DNA from: Rhodoferax ferrireducens
Lineage (GTDB): Bacteria; Pseudomonadota; Gammaproteobacteria; Burkholderiales; Burkholderiaceae_C
Assembly: GCA_002083775.1 (NCBI GenBank)
Contig: MTEI01000011.1
Coordinates: 1 to 64,000, forward strand
Reading direction: 5' to 3'
DNA length: 64,000 nt
Made by a program: the position numbers and the translations under genes. Numbering within the stretch: position 1 is the first letter of the stretch; each line of letters begins with the position of its first letter. A model generated the notes under the pieces. That model was not told the origin of the DNA. It searched no databases and worked only from the letters and a program-made list of their open reading frames with translations. Of this stretch, positions 39,301-47,148 are shown in pieces.

Positions 39301-40272
39301 CAGCTCAGCGCCCTGCGCCTGAGTGCCCGCCCCGATCGCCGACTGTCGGCTTCCGGCCAACTGGAGGCCGAACTGAAAGATGCCCGGCTGACGCTGCGTG
39401 GCAATCTCAGCGCCGACCAGGCTCTGTTCACCCTGCCCGACGACAACACCCCGAAGCTCGACGATGACGTGCGGGTGCGGCCCACCGCCACCGCATCCGA
39501 CCAAACTGGCGCTCCAGCGCCAACCGGCACCCGTGCGGGCAGGACCATCAGCACCGACGTGTCGGTCAATCTGGACCTGGGGCCAGACTTTCAGGTGCGT
39601 GGCCGCGGCTTGCAAACGCGTCTCGCTGGCAAGCTGGTCTTAACCGCGCAGGGGGGCGCGGCGCCCGAGCTGACCGGCTCGATCCGCGCTGTCAACGGCA
39701 CCTACCAGGCCTACGGCCAGCGGCTGCAGATCACGCGCAGCTTCGTGCGCTTCTACGGACCCATCGACAACCCGGCGCTGGCCATCCTGGCCATTCGGCC
39801 CAAACTCACCCAACGCGTTGGCGTGCAGATCAGCGGCACTGCCTTGTCACCGGTGGTGGCGCTGTATTCCGACCCCAGCCTGCCCGACGTGGAAACGCTC
39901 TCGTGGCTGGTGCTGGGCCGCTCTGGCGGCGCAGGTGGGGCTGAGGCCGCATTGATGCAGCAAGCGGCGCTGGCCTTGTTGGGCGGTGGCAGCAAAACCC
40001 TGGCAGACAACCTGAGCAGCGCGCTCGGGCTCGATGAGTTGAGTTTTCGCAGCGGTGGTGATGGCAGCGACAACGGCGGCACTGCCAGCGGGGCCTCGGT
40101 CACGCTGGGCAAACGCCTGTCACAAGACTTTTATGTGGCCTACGAAAGCAGCCTGGGAAGCGCGGTGGGGGTGTTCTACATCTTTTACGACATCTCCAGA
40201 CGCCTCACTCTGCGGGCACAAACGGGTGAGCAAAGTGCGGTGGATCTGATCTATACCCTGCGGTATGACTGA
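36310..40272 (+). CDS. tamB: Translocation and assembly module protein TamB
   Basis: TamB is the inner-membrane-anchored periplasmic bridge of the TAM complex. The 1320-residue product has one N-terminal membrane helix (LWTLLGLLLAGLGLGAGLWGW), a very long beta-rich Ala/Gln/Leu-rich body, and the conserved C-terminal DUF490 domain (LTGSIRAVNGTYQAYGQRL, then LGKRLSQDFYVAYESSLGSAVGVF). It starts at TTG 36310, overlapping the tamA stop. A copy of the interspersed repeat is present in frame near residues 160-180. Confidence 0.93.
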   Translation: MKPLLRWSLWTLLGLLLAGLGLGAGLWGWSGSDTSLAVALRQAQRVLPAGQTLEAREVSGSLRSGGRIGWLRWESGGLSVEAFDVTAAWLPAALLQRQLRLSQLAIQRLVIHDQRAPSPASASEPPTDVGLPFRVDAAVQVNALEWLGVSTQRLDQLSVHYVFDSYLHRLEKGQGLFLSNIYRFSGELQASGPLALKLQVEGGLDAPVPGSTEPLHLNALATVTGALAGPQAELVLQADLKPQGTPAPAPAAGSKTAPAAMQASLSAHIAPWQAQRILSAEGRWQALNLATIWSQAPQTALTGQASVSPQGPGWQARLALDNTLSGPWDQQRLPLQQLQAGLTYTDGHWLLQHLQAQAAGGSVQGRGQTSAGTAGLWQGEVQVQGINPAAIDTRLAADDISGTLSARQSLASDPTTAQGNAANPVPVTPFSFDIALQSTRQRAAQRVTAKPVSAQADLLAGLRLGSLQAQGVWSAPQLDLSSLTLEVAQAQLRGQLKVNTASLATQGKLSLQLPGLQAQADGRLSPADGLGNLSVQLQNASQANQWFQQWPGLVSQLANLQASGSAALTARWQGGWQQNAQALRLDASLQVPQLAVATRPVPPAASVQMRVQDAQLALSGLMRELTISSQGQIGWDTQQVTWQTQASAGRGPDGDWQASIRQLQLSLRPPGSPNPWRLQIGTAEDGAPGPLAQPVTLRWQPGSDASTLAVSAGSARLRGPRAGTVGISWQPTQWVPASNPGKPAQWRSQGRVEGVPLAWLDAFTEQTLAELGVTSDLLLAGSWDAASSDMLHFRATLERSAGDVRLQAEAGRSAALPAGLQEAWLQVNLDGDQVASTLRWDSARAGKALAAFSTQLRHDSSGWAWPDSAPLGGSLQLQLPPVDAWSALAPPGWRLRGTVDSHINLAGTRAQPQWEGTLRARDLAVRSLVDGIDFSQGTLDARLHGQQLDIQTFTLRGAGTPQNTAAGGQLSVTGSVRWLAHPGQASPVHQVQMALQAQLSALRLSARPDRRLSASGQLEAELKDARLTLRGNLSADQALFTLPDDNTPKLDDDVRVRPTATASDQTGAPAPTGTRAGRTISTDVSVNLDLGPDFQVRGRGLQTRLAGKLVLTAQGGAAPELTGSIRAVNGTYQAYGQRLQITRSFVRFYGPIDNPALAILAIRPKLTQRVGVQISGTALSPVVALYSDPSLPDVETLSWLVLGRSGGAGGAEAALMQQAALALLGGGSKTLADNLSSALGLDELSFRSGGDGSDNGGTASGASVTLGKRLSQDFYVAYESSLGSAVGVFYIFYDISRRLTLRAQTGEQSAVDLIYTLRYD
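36792..36850 (-). repeat. Interspersed repeat copy inside tamB
   Basis: TTTTTGATAGCTACTTGCAC, then GGGCCAGGGCCTGTTTTTATCTAATA, is in reverse orientation and in frame, encoding about 20 residues around FDSYLHRLEKGQGLF. AT content jumps relative to the GC-rich surroundings, which supports insertion. Confidence 0.6.
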
Positions 40273-40290
40273 CTTTACAATCCGCCGTCC

Positions 40291-40365
40291 CTCGCTGTAG
40301 TTCAATGGATAGAACGAGTGCCTCCTAAGTGCTAGATACAGGTTCGATTCCTGTCAGCGGGACCA
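40291..40365 (+). tRNA. tRNA-Arg (CCT)
   Basis: A complete cloverleaf with encoded CCA: acceptor strands CTCGCTG/CAGCGGG (one T-G pair), D-arm TAGTTCAATGGATAGAAC, anticodon loop CTCCTAA (CCT) and T-arm ACAGG-TTCGATT-CCTGT. Its 3' end is the attachment site for the 9-kb element. Confidence 0.95.
40346..40365. repeat. attL direct repeat (tRNA 3' end)
   Basis: GATTCCTGTCAGCGGGACCA at the tRNA-Arg 3' end recurs at 49387-49405 with one G missing. The two repeats bound the integrated element and are the likely attachment cores. Confidence 0.85.
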
Positions 40366-40372
40366 TATTTGA

Positions 40373-40406
40373 AGCCGGATTGGTTTTTTACCGTCCGGCT
40401 TTTTTC
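40373..40406 (+). terminator. Terminator after tRNA-Arg
   Basis: AGCCGGA and TCCGGCT pair around a T-rich loop and are followed by six T, just inside the left end of the element. Confidence 0.75.
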
Positions 40407-40746
40407 TTTTTCCCTATGAAAACCCCGTTTTTGTCGTTCGTTAGCGTCCGCGATAGTTTGCCACATTCCAGCCCAACGAGGGGGCACATTCGGGGGCACG
40501 TTTTCAGAAAATGGGGGCATAAGTTCGAAAGGTGCCCCGTGGGCGGGTCGGTTTAGCAGGTTCCCCCAGTGCTGCGCTTGGTGCGCTCTCACTGGCCAGG
40601 GTGTGATTCATTGAGGAATATGCGCAAAAATGCCCCCAAATCAAGGGGCATTCGCTGCAAATTCTGGGGGCACTTTTGCCAGTTTTCGCAGCAACTGCCC
40701 CTTTTAACCCCCCGGGGGTAGTTTTGCTTTTCCATAAAAATCAGGT

Positions 40747-40916
40747 TAAGCGGTCGGTTTCCGGGGTGGGTTCGCCAGACTTTTGACCCGCCCCCACCCC
40801 ACCAGCCAACGGGCGAACCCCTCCCCCCTGCCCATTACGCGGCGTTGCGAGAAAGAATAAGCGGTCGGTCTAGGGGTTGCATCGTCCAGACTTTTTACCA
40901 CCCCCCGCCCGCCAGC
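40747..40916. repeat. Pair of about 60-bp imperfect direct repeats
   Basis: TAAGCGGTCGGT begins both copies, at 40747-40806 and 40858-40916; the copies share CCAGACTTTT, ACC and a C-rich tail ending CCAGC. The offset is 111 bp. They lie within the left control region between iterons. Confidence 0.7.
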
Positions 40917-41154
40917 ACGCGGGCCGGATCATGGGCACGCTGGCCACCAGCTCACGCCAGGCGGTGCGCAGCGCGTCGAGGTGGTGACACGGTGCAGGCA
41001 TGTGCCACGGCACGCTGGGTCGGGTGGGTGTTGCACTTGGTGAGCTCACACTGTGGGCATCAGTGCCATGCTGCCAGGCGGTCACGGTGCTGGCGCTGCC
41101 CACCAACACCCAGCCGCCGGGCTGGTTTGGCCGGGCTTCGGGCTTGTCTTTCAT
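40870..41154 (-). CDS. Possible small hypothetical protein of the element
   Basis: From ATG 41154 a 94-residue frame begins MKDKPEARPNQPGGWVLVGS and ends in a basic tail. Amino-acid composition is plausible for coding, and the frame is on the same strand as the other element genes, downstream of the primase gene. The ribosome-binding site is weak and the 3' half overlaps one of the direct repeats. I do not recognise it and it may not be a gene. Confidence 0.3.
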   Translation of the reverse strand: MKDKPEARPNQPGGWVLVGSASTVTAWQHGTDAHSVSSPSATPTRPSVPWHMPAPCHHLDALRTAWRELVASVPMIRPACWRAGGGKKSGRCNP

Positions 41155-41438
41155 CGGGGTATCGACAAAAAAAACTGGGGGCACTGGGGGCAACTGTGGA
41201 TAACAACCCTAACCCATTGATTCGATTGATGAATTCTGCCCCCAAAATAACTGGGGGCAGATCGTTTCAAACTGGGGGCACTGGGGGCAGTCGGTGCCGG
41301 GAACGTCCGGTAACGTCCGGCGGTCTGTTCGCTTGGTGCTTGGTGCCTGCTTTGCAGCAGGTTTTGCAGCGCGGAGAAAGCTCACCCGCCCGCCCCCTTC
41401 GGGCGGCCCGACACACGCTCACGCCGTGGGTTTGCGGG

Positions 41439-44372
41439 TCACAGATCAAGCTCAAAAATGGCAGGGGTCACCCGGTAGCACCACGAATTGCCCAAGCCAG
41501 GTAGGCGGGCTTTGCAGTCGAACGCCCGGCCCTTGTCGGGTGCCAGGCAGCCATGATCCAACAGCACCCGACTAACCGTTTTGTGGTCGAAGCCTTGGCA
41601 CACTTCGCCTCGGAAGCTCTCAGCCAGGATGAAATATTCAAAGCTCACGCCTTCACCCAGTGCCGGGGGCATCCGTTCGCCATACTCCCGCTGGTGGTCG
41701 CTGTCGGTTTTGATGGGGTTACCGTCTGCATCCAACATGCGACGCACTCCCGCCCGCTGCAAAGTTTTGGGGGCGTGGTCGTCGCTGCCCCGGTGCCACA
41801 TTGCGAAGCGGCCTTCACCGTGGGTTTCCAGAAAGCGGCGAACCTGTCGCAACATGGCCACCACCTCACCGTTTCCGCTGCCACCCCGGGCCGCCAGCCA
41901 CGATTCAAAGCAGACACGGGCGGCCCGCTCACTCTCACCCGCTGGCCAGCCTGTCAGCCCCGCCGCCGTGGCCAGTTCACCCGCTGCCCCCACCAGCGCA
42001 AAACGTGCCCCCACCCGTTCCACTTGCCCGCTGGCATTGGCTGGCATCATGGCCGCCGCCAGGGCGTTGGATGCGGTGCGAATGCTGGCCTTGAGGGTGT
42101 CGGCATGTTCCACCAGCCATTGCAGCCAAGCGCGGCCCGTGGCACCGTACACGCTTTGGGCGTGCCCCGTGATGTGCTTGGCAAAAGCAGCGCCGCCCGC
42201 CAGGCCGTGCAATTGCTCGAACGCACCCAGCCCAGCGCCTGCATCCGCCGCCAGGTCAACCATTCGCACCTCTTGCCCCACACGGGTTCGCTTCTGGCCT
42301 TCTGCCATATGGTCAGCCAGCCCCAGTTCACCAGCGGACAAAAACAGCAGCCGCCATGCCTGCCGGGCGCGGGGTGAACCTGTACGGGTTGCACGGGCCT
42401 TGCCTTGTTCGTTTGCCAGCATGTAGGCGCATTCGCCAGCCGTTTTGGGGTCGATCTGTGCCAATTCATCCAAGATCAACAGGCCGTCGCAGTGTTGGGC
42501 CGCAATGGCTTCAAGGGCGTTGTCCGTTGCCCGCCAGCGTTGCAGGTAGTTGGCACCGCCGTACACGCTGGCAGCCAGTTTAAGGGCCGTAGTCTTGCCG
42601 CTGGAACTGTCCCCCCGGTAGTGAAACCCGCCGGATTCCATACCCGCCGGGCGTAACAGCGGCCCGGCAAAAGCACTGGCCACAGCAAACACCAGCCGGG
42701 AATTGCCGACACACAGCGCCCCCACCCGGTCGCGCCATTGGTCGGGCGTGCCTTTGGTCTTGAAGGTGTTTTCAATCGGGGCATCAGACTGGAAAACAAT
42801 CCGCTCTGCATCCGTGCCACTGGTGACAGTTTCACGGGGCAGCACAAAGGCGGTGCCATGCCAGCCGATACGGTCGGTGCAACTGGCGAACTCAGCCGGG
42901 GCACGGGTTTGGATGTATTGGGTCAGCAGGTTACGGGCGCGGGGTGTGGTGGCAATGCGCAGCCCCATGTTTAACAGCGTGGCGCGGTATTCACCACCAT
43001 CGGCGGACAACATACGGGCGGGCATTGCCCATTGCTTCAAGGTTCCAAGCGGGTCATTGAACGCCACGTAATAGCCCCAGCCGCCGCCGTCCTGATCACG
43101 GGTCAGGGCTTGCACGTCCAAACGGCTGCACACCCATTCGGGCGGCTTGCGTTTGCCGTCCTGATCAGCACCACAGAACCACACGCCCGCATCGTCAACG
43201 GTGAACGGATCAAACATGCGCTCAGGATCATCCGGGGCAGCGCCGGGGGCAGCATTCGCCCCGCTGGGCTGGCGCGGCTTGGACTTGGCACCGTTGCCAG
43301 GCGCGGGCGCGGTCGTTGACTGGGTGGGCGTTTTGGCTTGTTGCTGGGGTGGTTCGTAATAGTCAATCGCCTGGTTTATGGGCGTGGCCACCGCGTCATA
43401 TCCGCAAAGCTGGTGCAGGTCGTTGAAGTCGGAACCGTCAGCCGGGAGCGGGTCGGGGAATTCTGGGAACAGCGCCAGCCCAGCCACCGCACGGGCCGCC
43501 GCCGTGGCCTTGTCGCGGCCCGGGTTGTGGCCAGTGCGAGCGTGGGTGTCGCGGTCGTCGTCGCCACAGATCACGATCAGCGCCGCCGGGTGTGCCTGGT
43601 GCACAGATTTGGCCACGTGCAACAAATTGCCCGCGTCAAAAGCCACAGCGCAGGGGCGGCCCGTGCATTCGTGCAGACTAGCCGCCGTGGCGTACCCCTC
43701 GCAGATCAGCAGCGCAGCGGCCCCGGTCGGATCACCGCACCAGTGAAACAGCCCGGCCTTGCGGCCCCCTTTCAAAAACAATTTGTCGGTGCCACCGCCA
43801 GCCGGGCGGGTGGGTGCAATGCGTTGCAGGTTCCACAACTTGCCCGCCGTGTCACGCAAGGGCACCAACACCCAGCCATCAGGCGCAAAGCGCACGCCGT
43901 AGGGCTGCACGCCCTTGCGGGTCAGGTAGGCGCTTTCGCCTGTTTCGCTGGCGGCCTGCCACAGTAACGCGGCTTCACTGGCTGCGCGTTCGTGGGCGGC
44001 TTGTCGCTGGGCAGCGTCAGCCTGTTGGCTGGCGGCCCGCTCGCTGGCCAGGCGTGCCACCGTTGCGGGGTCGGGCTGGGCTGGCGCTTGGTCGGGCTTG
44101 GGCAGGTTGAAGCCGTTTTGTTTTGCCATGAAAAGCAGCGTTCCAACAGTCACGCCGCCGCCCGGTTTGAGGCTTTTCCAAGTGTCGCGCAATGACTTTG
44201 CGTTGTAGTTTTCAGCGGTGCAGCTCCACGATTCAGCCAGATCAAACCCGGTTGCATCGTCGAATTCGCTTTTGATAGCTGCCAGCACTTTTGCCCATTC
44301 GTCACGGCTGACATTGGGCGGGATGAACCGCAAAGCGGATTCAATCAGGGGGGCGGTAATGGGTGTTTTCAT
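41439..44372 (-). CDS. Element primase-helicase (PriCT_2 + Toprim + DUF927)
   Basis: The 977-residue protein has a PriCT_2-type helical domain (residues about 8-90, ALRFIPPNVSRDEWAKVLAAI), a Toprim region with LLICEGYATAASLH (E225) and VICGDDDRD (D271), a Pro/Ala-rich linker (about 340-385) and a DUF927-type superfamily ATPase with Walker A YRGDSSSGKT (about 586-594) and Walker B LLILDELAQIDP. This architecture replicates phages, plasmids and satellites. ATG 44372 overlaps the stop of the upstream small gene. It probably acts on the TGGGGGCA iterons (inference). Confidence 0.88.
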   Translation of the reverse strand: MKTPITAPLIESALRFIPPNVSRDEWAKVLAAIKSEFDDATGFDLAESWSCTAENYNAKSLRDTWKSLKPGGGVTVGTLLFMAKQNGFNLPKPDQAPAQPDPATVARLASERAASQQADAAQRQAAHERAASEAALLWQAASETGESAYLTRKGVQPYGVRFAPDGWVLVPLRDTAGKLWNLQRIAPTRPAGGGTDKLFLKGGRKAGLFHWCGDPTGAAALLICEGYATAASLHECTGRPCAVAFDAGNLLHVAKSVHQAHPAALIVICGDDDRDTHARTGHNPGRDKATAAARAVAGLALFPEFPDPLPADGSDFNDLHQLCGYDAVATPINQAIDYYEPPQQQAKTPTQSTTAPAPGNGAKSKPRQPSGANAAPGAAPDDPERMFDPFTVDDAGVWFCGADQDGKRKPPEWVCSRLDVQALTRDQDGGGWGYYVAFNDPLGTLKQWAMPARMLSADGGEYRATLLNMGLRIATTPRARNLLTQYIQTRAPAEFASCTDRIGWHGTAFVLPRETVTSGTDAERIVFQSDAPIENTFKTKGTPDQWRDRVGALCVGNSRLVFAVASAFAGPLLRPAGMESGGFHYRGDSSSGKTTALKLAASVYGGANYLQRWRATDNALEAIAAQHCDGLLILDELAQIDPKTAGECAYMLANEQGKARATRTGSPRARQAWRLLFLSAGELGLADHMAEGQKRTRVGQEVRMVDLAADAGAGLGAFEQLHGLAGGAAFAKHITGHAQSVYGATGRAWLQWLVEHADTLKASIRTASNALAAAMMPANASGQVERVGARFALVGAAGELATAAGLTGWPAGESERAARVCFESWLAARGGSGNGEVVAMLRQVRRFLETHGEGRFAMWHRGSDDHAPKTLQRAGVRRMLDADGNPIKTDSDHQREYGERMPPALGEGVSFEYFILAESFRGEVCQGFDHKTVSRVLLDHGCLAPDKGRAFDCKARLPGLGNSWCYRVTPAIFELDL

Positions 44373-44644
44373 GGGGTGGGGAATAGGTCGGGCTGGGCTG
44401 TCGGGCGGTGTGTGAGTCGATACGTGCGCACCTCTCGCGTGCGGTTGCCACCAGCACACGACACGCGCCGCCAGTCTTTGCGCAGGCCGTACCCCAGGCC
44501 GTGCATGTCCGAAAGGACTTTTGTGATGCAGCCCGTATCGCACGCCGCGTCGATCTGCTTTGCGGTGCTGTCGGGGTGCAGTTCCAGATAGTCAGCCACC
44601 CGGGCCGCTTGGGCCGGGCGGTTGTCGGGGTGCCGGTTGTGCAT
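44369..44644 (-). CDS. Small element protein, winged-helix-like
   Basis: The 91-residue product has a helical segment that resembles a winged-helix DNA-binding start (RVADYLELHPDSTAKQIDAA, then CITKVLSDMHGLGYGLRKDW) and a basic Arg/Thr-rich tail. A GAAGGGG site precedes the ATG. It is translationally coupled to the primase-helicase, so it may be a replication accessory or regulator. The family is not recognised. Confidence 0.6.
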   Translation of the reverse strand: MHNRHPDNRPAQAARVADYLELHPDSTAKQIDAACDTGCITKVLSDMHGLGYGLRKDWRRVSCAGGNRTREVRTYRLTHRPTAQPDLFPTP

Positions 44645-44654
44645 AGCGGCCCCT

Positions 44655-44930
44655 TCAAAGGGTGCCGGGCATGGGGGGCAGAAAACCAGCCTTCAAAACT
44701 TCGGGCTGCCCAGGTTCCGACACTGCCAAAACGGTGCCCGTGTCTGGGTCAATCACCGCCAGCACACCGGGCCATTCCAGCCGCACAAAAACCGAAGCGC
44801 TGCCCTTGCCCATGCGCCGCTGGAACAGCGGATTTTTGATGTTGAACGCGGTGAAGTTTGCAGCCCGTTTGAGGTGGTTTTCAGCCGATTTCAAGGCTTG
44901 GGCTTTGAGGTATTCGGGGCCAAAATTCAT
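44655..44930 (-). CDS. Hypothetical element protein
   Basis: ATG 44930 overlaps the alpA stop (ATGA) and gives 91 residues beginning MNFGPEYLKAQALKSAENHL. The N-terminal half is a basic helix and the second half is beta-like (SASVFVRLEWPGVLAVIDPD). The function is unknown; its position between alpA and the replication genes suggests an early-operon role. Confidence 0.65.
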   Translation of the reverse strand: MNFGPEYLKAQALKSAENHLKRAANFTAFNIKNPLFQRRMGKGSASVFVRLEWPGVLAVIDPDTGTVLAVSEPGQPEVLKAGFLPPMPGTL

Positions 44931-45157
44931 GATTGATCCCCCGCCGCTGCAATGCGTTCTCTGATCCAACGATTAATGGAAGATTCAGGCCAGCACACTG
45001 CCCGGCGGCTCAATTTCAAGGGGCGCGGGAAAGCTGGCGGGGTGCGGTTCAGCATCTCATAAATTGCTGACTTTTGAAGCCCGACACGTGCCACCACAGC
45101 GGGTAGGCGTAATAGGGTTTCGGGTGCTGGCGTAGGGGTGTTTGCTTGGGTTTTCAT
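44927..45157 (-). CDS. AlpA-family transcriptional regulator / excisionase-like
   Basis: The 76-residue product has the AlpA/excisionase winged-helix pattern: LLRLPAVVARVGLQKSAIYEML, FPRPLKLSRRAVCW and SSINRWIRERI. In P4-like elements AlpA proteins control integrase expression and excision. An AGGAAA site precedes the ATG. It heads the coupled four-gene run that ends with the primase-helicase. Confidence 0.9.
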   Translation of the reverse strand: MKTQANTPTPAPETLLRLPAVVARVGLQKSAIYEMLNRTPPAFPRPLKLSRRAVCWPESSINRWIRERIAAAGDQS

Positions 45158-45207
45158 GGGTTTCCTAAAGTTGGAAACCCGATTTCATGCGGTGCGATCT
45201 TTGGTGG

Positions 45208-45846
45208 CTACGCTTTGCGCCGTTTCTCTAAAAACTGTGCAAGGGGTTGCTTTTCGCGTTTGTGTAAGTGTTCGGCCTGGTTTTCATCAATCCGCGTAAC
45301 CAGTTCGCGGGCTTTGCGCTTTTTGACGCCCCACTTTTTCAACGCTAGAACGCTATCAAGCACCATATCAAGGCTATTTGCATCAGTATGGTCTAAAGCA
45401 TATCGCCAGCATTCGCCCCAAAGCTGCACACCAAGCGCCCAATCTTGCCTTGCAGCAGCCGCCTTTGTTGGGGTATTGGTTGGTAAGCTGGCGCTACTAA
45501 AAACAAGATCCAATGAATGCGCCCCGCCAGGCTGCAAAAAGCCAGTCATAGCCTTTGAAAATGCCACAGCAAGCCAGCTTGGCATAGGTAGATTTTCATC
45601 GGCGCAAAGCTGAATCGCTTGCAATAGTGCTAGCGTATCGCCAGCCTCGAAACGCTCACGCCACACACCCAAAGCGGCCTTCATATCTGCCAGCGACCGA
45701 CAGTTAACAATCCCCTTTTTGTGACCGTAACGAATACCTGTCCGCAACCCAAGCGCTAACTTAGCCCAGCCACTATCAAGGATGTTCAGTTCTTTTTCGT
45801 CGTCGTTGTAGCGGCGATTTGGATCATCGCCAAAATACGGGATCAT
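45208..45846 (-). CDS. Unknown protein with atypical AT-rich composition
   Basis: From ATG 45846 (GGGGTGG upstream) the product has 212 residues, beginning MIPYFGDDPNRRYNDDEKEL. It is mainly helical, contains LLQAIQLCADENLPMPSWLA and WALGVQLWGECWRYAL, and ends in a very basic tail (REKQPLAQFLEKRRKA). I recognise no domain. Base and codon use are clearly more AT-rich than every neighbour, which marks it as recently acquired cargo or a gene of different origin. It sits upstream of alpA on the same strand. Confidence 0.75.
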   Translation of the reverse strand: MIPYFGDDPNRRYNDDEKELNILDSGWAKLALGLRTGIRYGHKKGIVNCRSLADMKAALGVWRERFEAGDTLALLQAIQLCADENLPMPSWLAVAFSKAMTGFLQPGGAHSLDLVFSSASLPTNTPTKAAAARQDWALGVQLWGECWRYALDHTDANSLDMVLDSVLALKKWGVKKRKARELVTRIDENQAEHLHKREKQPLAQFLEKRRKA

Positions 45847-45960
45847 CGCCACCCCTTCAGGTGCAGCCTTCAAAGGGTGCCAGCGCCAGGCGGGTGAAGG
45901 ACTCCCGCTTTTCGCCCGTGGGGATCAGCCGTGGGCTAGGCGTGGCAAAACGCTTGCGGG

Positions 45961-46170
45961 TCAGTCCCCCGCCGGGTGCCCCGCCGCCTTCAGGGCCGCG
46001 TGCAATTCGCGGCGAACGGTGTTCCAGTCTGGCACCGTGCCGAATTCGTCCGGGTTCACTTTGGTCTGGGCAAAAACGATGGTTGCGTGTGCGGTCAAAA
46101 CGGCTTGCAGCAGCTTTTGTGCCGCTTCGGGTGTGTCGTAGTTGGGGGCATAGCGCCAGGCTTCAGGCAT
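45961..46170 (-). CDS. Small hypothetical element protein
   Basis: A 69-residue frame (MPEAWRYAPNYDTPEAAQKLL onward) with an AAGGAAA ribosome-binding site lies between the RadC-like gene and the AT-rich gene. It is helical and not recognised. GC-rich third positions and the good ribosome-binding site support it as a real gene. Confidence 0.55.
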   Translation of the reverse strand: MPEAWRYAPNYDTPEAAQKLLQAVLTAHATIVFAQTKVNPDEFGTVPDWNTVRRELHAALKAAGHPAGD

Positions 46171-46206
46171 TGGGTTTTCCTTGGGTTGCGGGTGTGCGGT
46201 TCATTG

Positions 46207-46770
46207 TCACATCAGGCCACGTTCTGCCATGCTCAGGGCGTCACCCGGGGCAACAATGACATGATCCAACACCCTGACATCAATCAGCGCCAGCGTGGTT
46301 TTGAGGGTTTGCGTCAATTGTTCGTCCGCCCGGCTGGGATGAACTGTGCCGCTGGGGTGGTTGTGCGCCAGCACCACAGCGGACGCCCCTAGATTGATAG
46401 CCAGGTGCACCACTTCACGGGGGTAAACGCTGGTTTGTGTCAGGGTTCCAATGAACATGGTGTGAAAGCAGATCAGGCGGTTTTGCACGTCAAGGAACAA
46501 CACCGCAAAGCGCTCTGCATGTTCGCCCGCCAGTTGCAATTGAAGGTACGTTTTCACCGCGTCGGGCGTTTCAAACACGGTTCGCCCTTGGGTCAGGCAG
46601 CGCCCCACGATGGCCAGCGCCTTGTCTATGGCGTTGCGTTCGCGTACCTTCAGCCCGTGCCGGAATGACAGAACGCCATCGCCCGCCCCATAGGCTGCAA
46701 CGCAGTCGCTTACCTTGTGGGATGCCCGCCGGGGCGTGCGTGGTGTTGGTGTAGAGTTCACAGCAGCCAT
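46207..46770 (-). CDS. RadC/JAB-domain (MPN+) protein
   Basis: The 187-residue product has the JAB metalloprotease-like core with VVLAHNHPSG and the following PSRAD, which together give the H-x-H...D metal ligands, plus the DVQNRLICFHTMFIGTL strand. RadC-like proteins are common on phages, satellites and plasmids; the substrate is unknown and a role in recombination is not established. ATG 46770 has a GGAGG site; the track start is an upstream TTG. Confidence 0.9.
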   Translation of the reverse strand: MAAVNSTPTPRTPRRASHKVSDCVAAYGAGDGVLSFRHGLKVRERNAIDKALAIVGRCLTQGRTVFETPDAVKTYLQLQLAGEHAERFAVLFLDVQNRLICFHTMFIGTLTQTSVYPREVVHLAINLGASAVVLAHNHPSGTVHPSRADEQLTQTLKTTLALIDVRVLDHVIVAPGDALSMAERGLM

Positions 46771-46848
46771 TTTCAATCCTCCAGTGATTGTTGGTGGTCA
46801 GGCGGGGCGGGTGCTCGCAACACCCGCCCCGCCGCCTTTTTGCCCCGG

Positions 46849-47121
46849 TCAAATCGCGCCGGGGCTTCGCGTTGAATCAGTCGCTGGCGCTGCGCTGGGT
46901 TTGCTCAAATACTTGTCACGCAACGCCGCCAAATCCAGCAGAGTTTCAAGCCAGGCACCAGCCCACGGGGGCGGGGGTGCAAAGCCTGTTGCCCAGCGGT
47001 TTACCGTCTGGCGGGTTAACCCGGCACGGTCTGCAAAATCTGCCTGTTGCCAGCCTAGCCTCTCAAGTGCATTCCTGAATTGTTCGGCGCTCATACTGGG
47101 GTAAGTGGTGGGGCGTTTCAT
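46849..47121 (-). CDS. Helix-turn-helix regulator of the element
   Basis: The 90-residue product has an HTH (FRNALERLGWQQADFADRAGLTRQTVNRWATG) followed by a Pro-rich turn and a helical tail. It resembles small phage/plasmid repressors. The start ATG at 47121 lacks a clear ribosome-binding site. A 7-bp inverted repeat (TAGAGTT...AACTCTA) upstream at 47149-47182 is a candidate operator. Confidence 0.82.
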   Translation of the reverse strand: MKRPTTYPSMSAEQFRNALERLGWQQADFADRAGLTRQTVNRWATGFAPPPPWAGAWLETLLDLAALRDKYLSKPSAAPATDSTRSPGAI

Positions 47122-47148
47122 GTTTTTATTCTAGTCTTCAAATTTACT

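Larger units (their letters stand above)
40480..41289. repeat. Left TGGGGGCA iteron cluster of the element
   Basis: Exact copies of the octamer TGGGGGCA or its complement start at 40512, 40631, 40665, 41176, 41185, 41237, 41252, 41273 and 41282; AGGGGGCA and CGGGGGCA variants lie at 40479 and 40491. Two pairs are exactly 9 bp apart. Both orientations occur. This gene-poor 1.07-kb end of the element is a candidate replication or partition control region. Confidence 0.8.
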
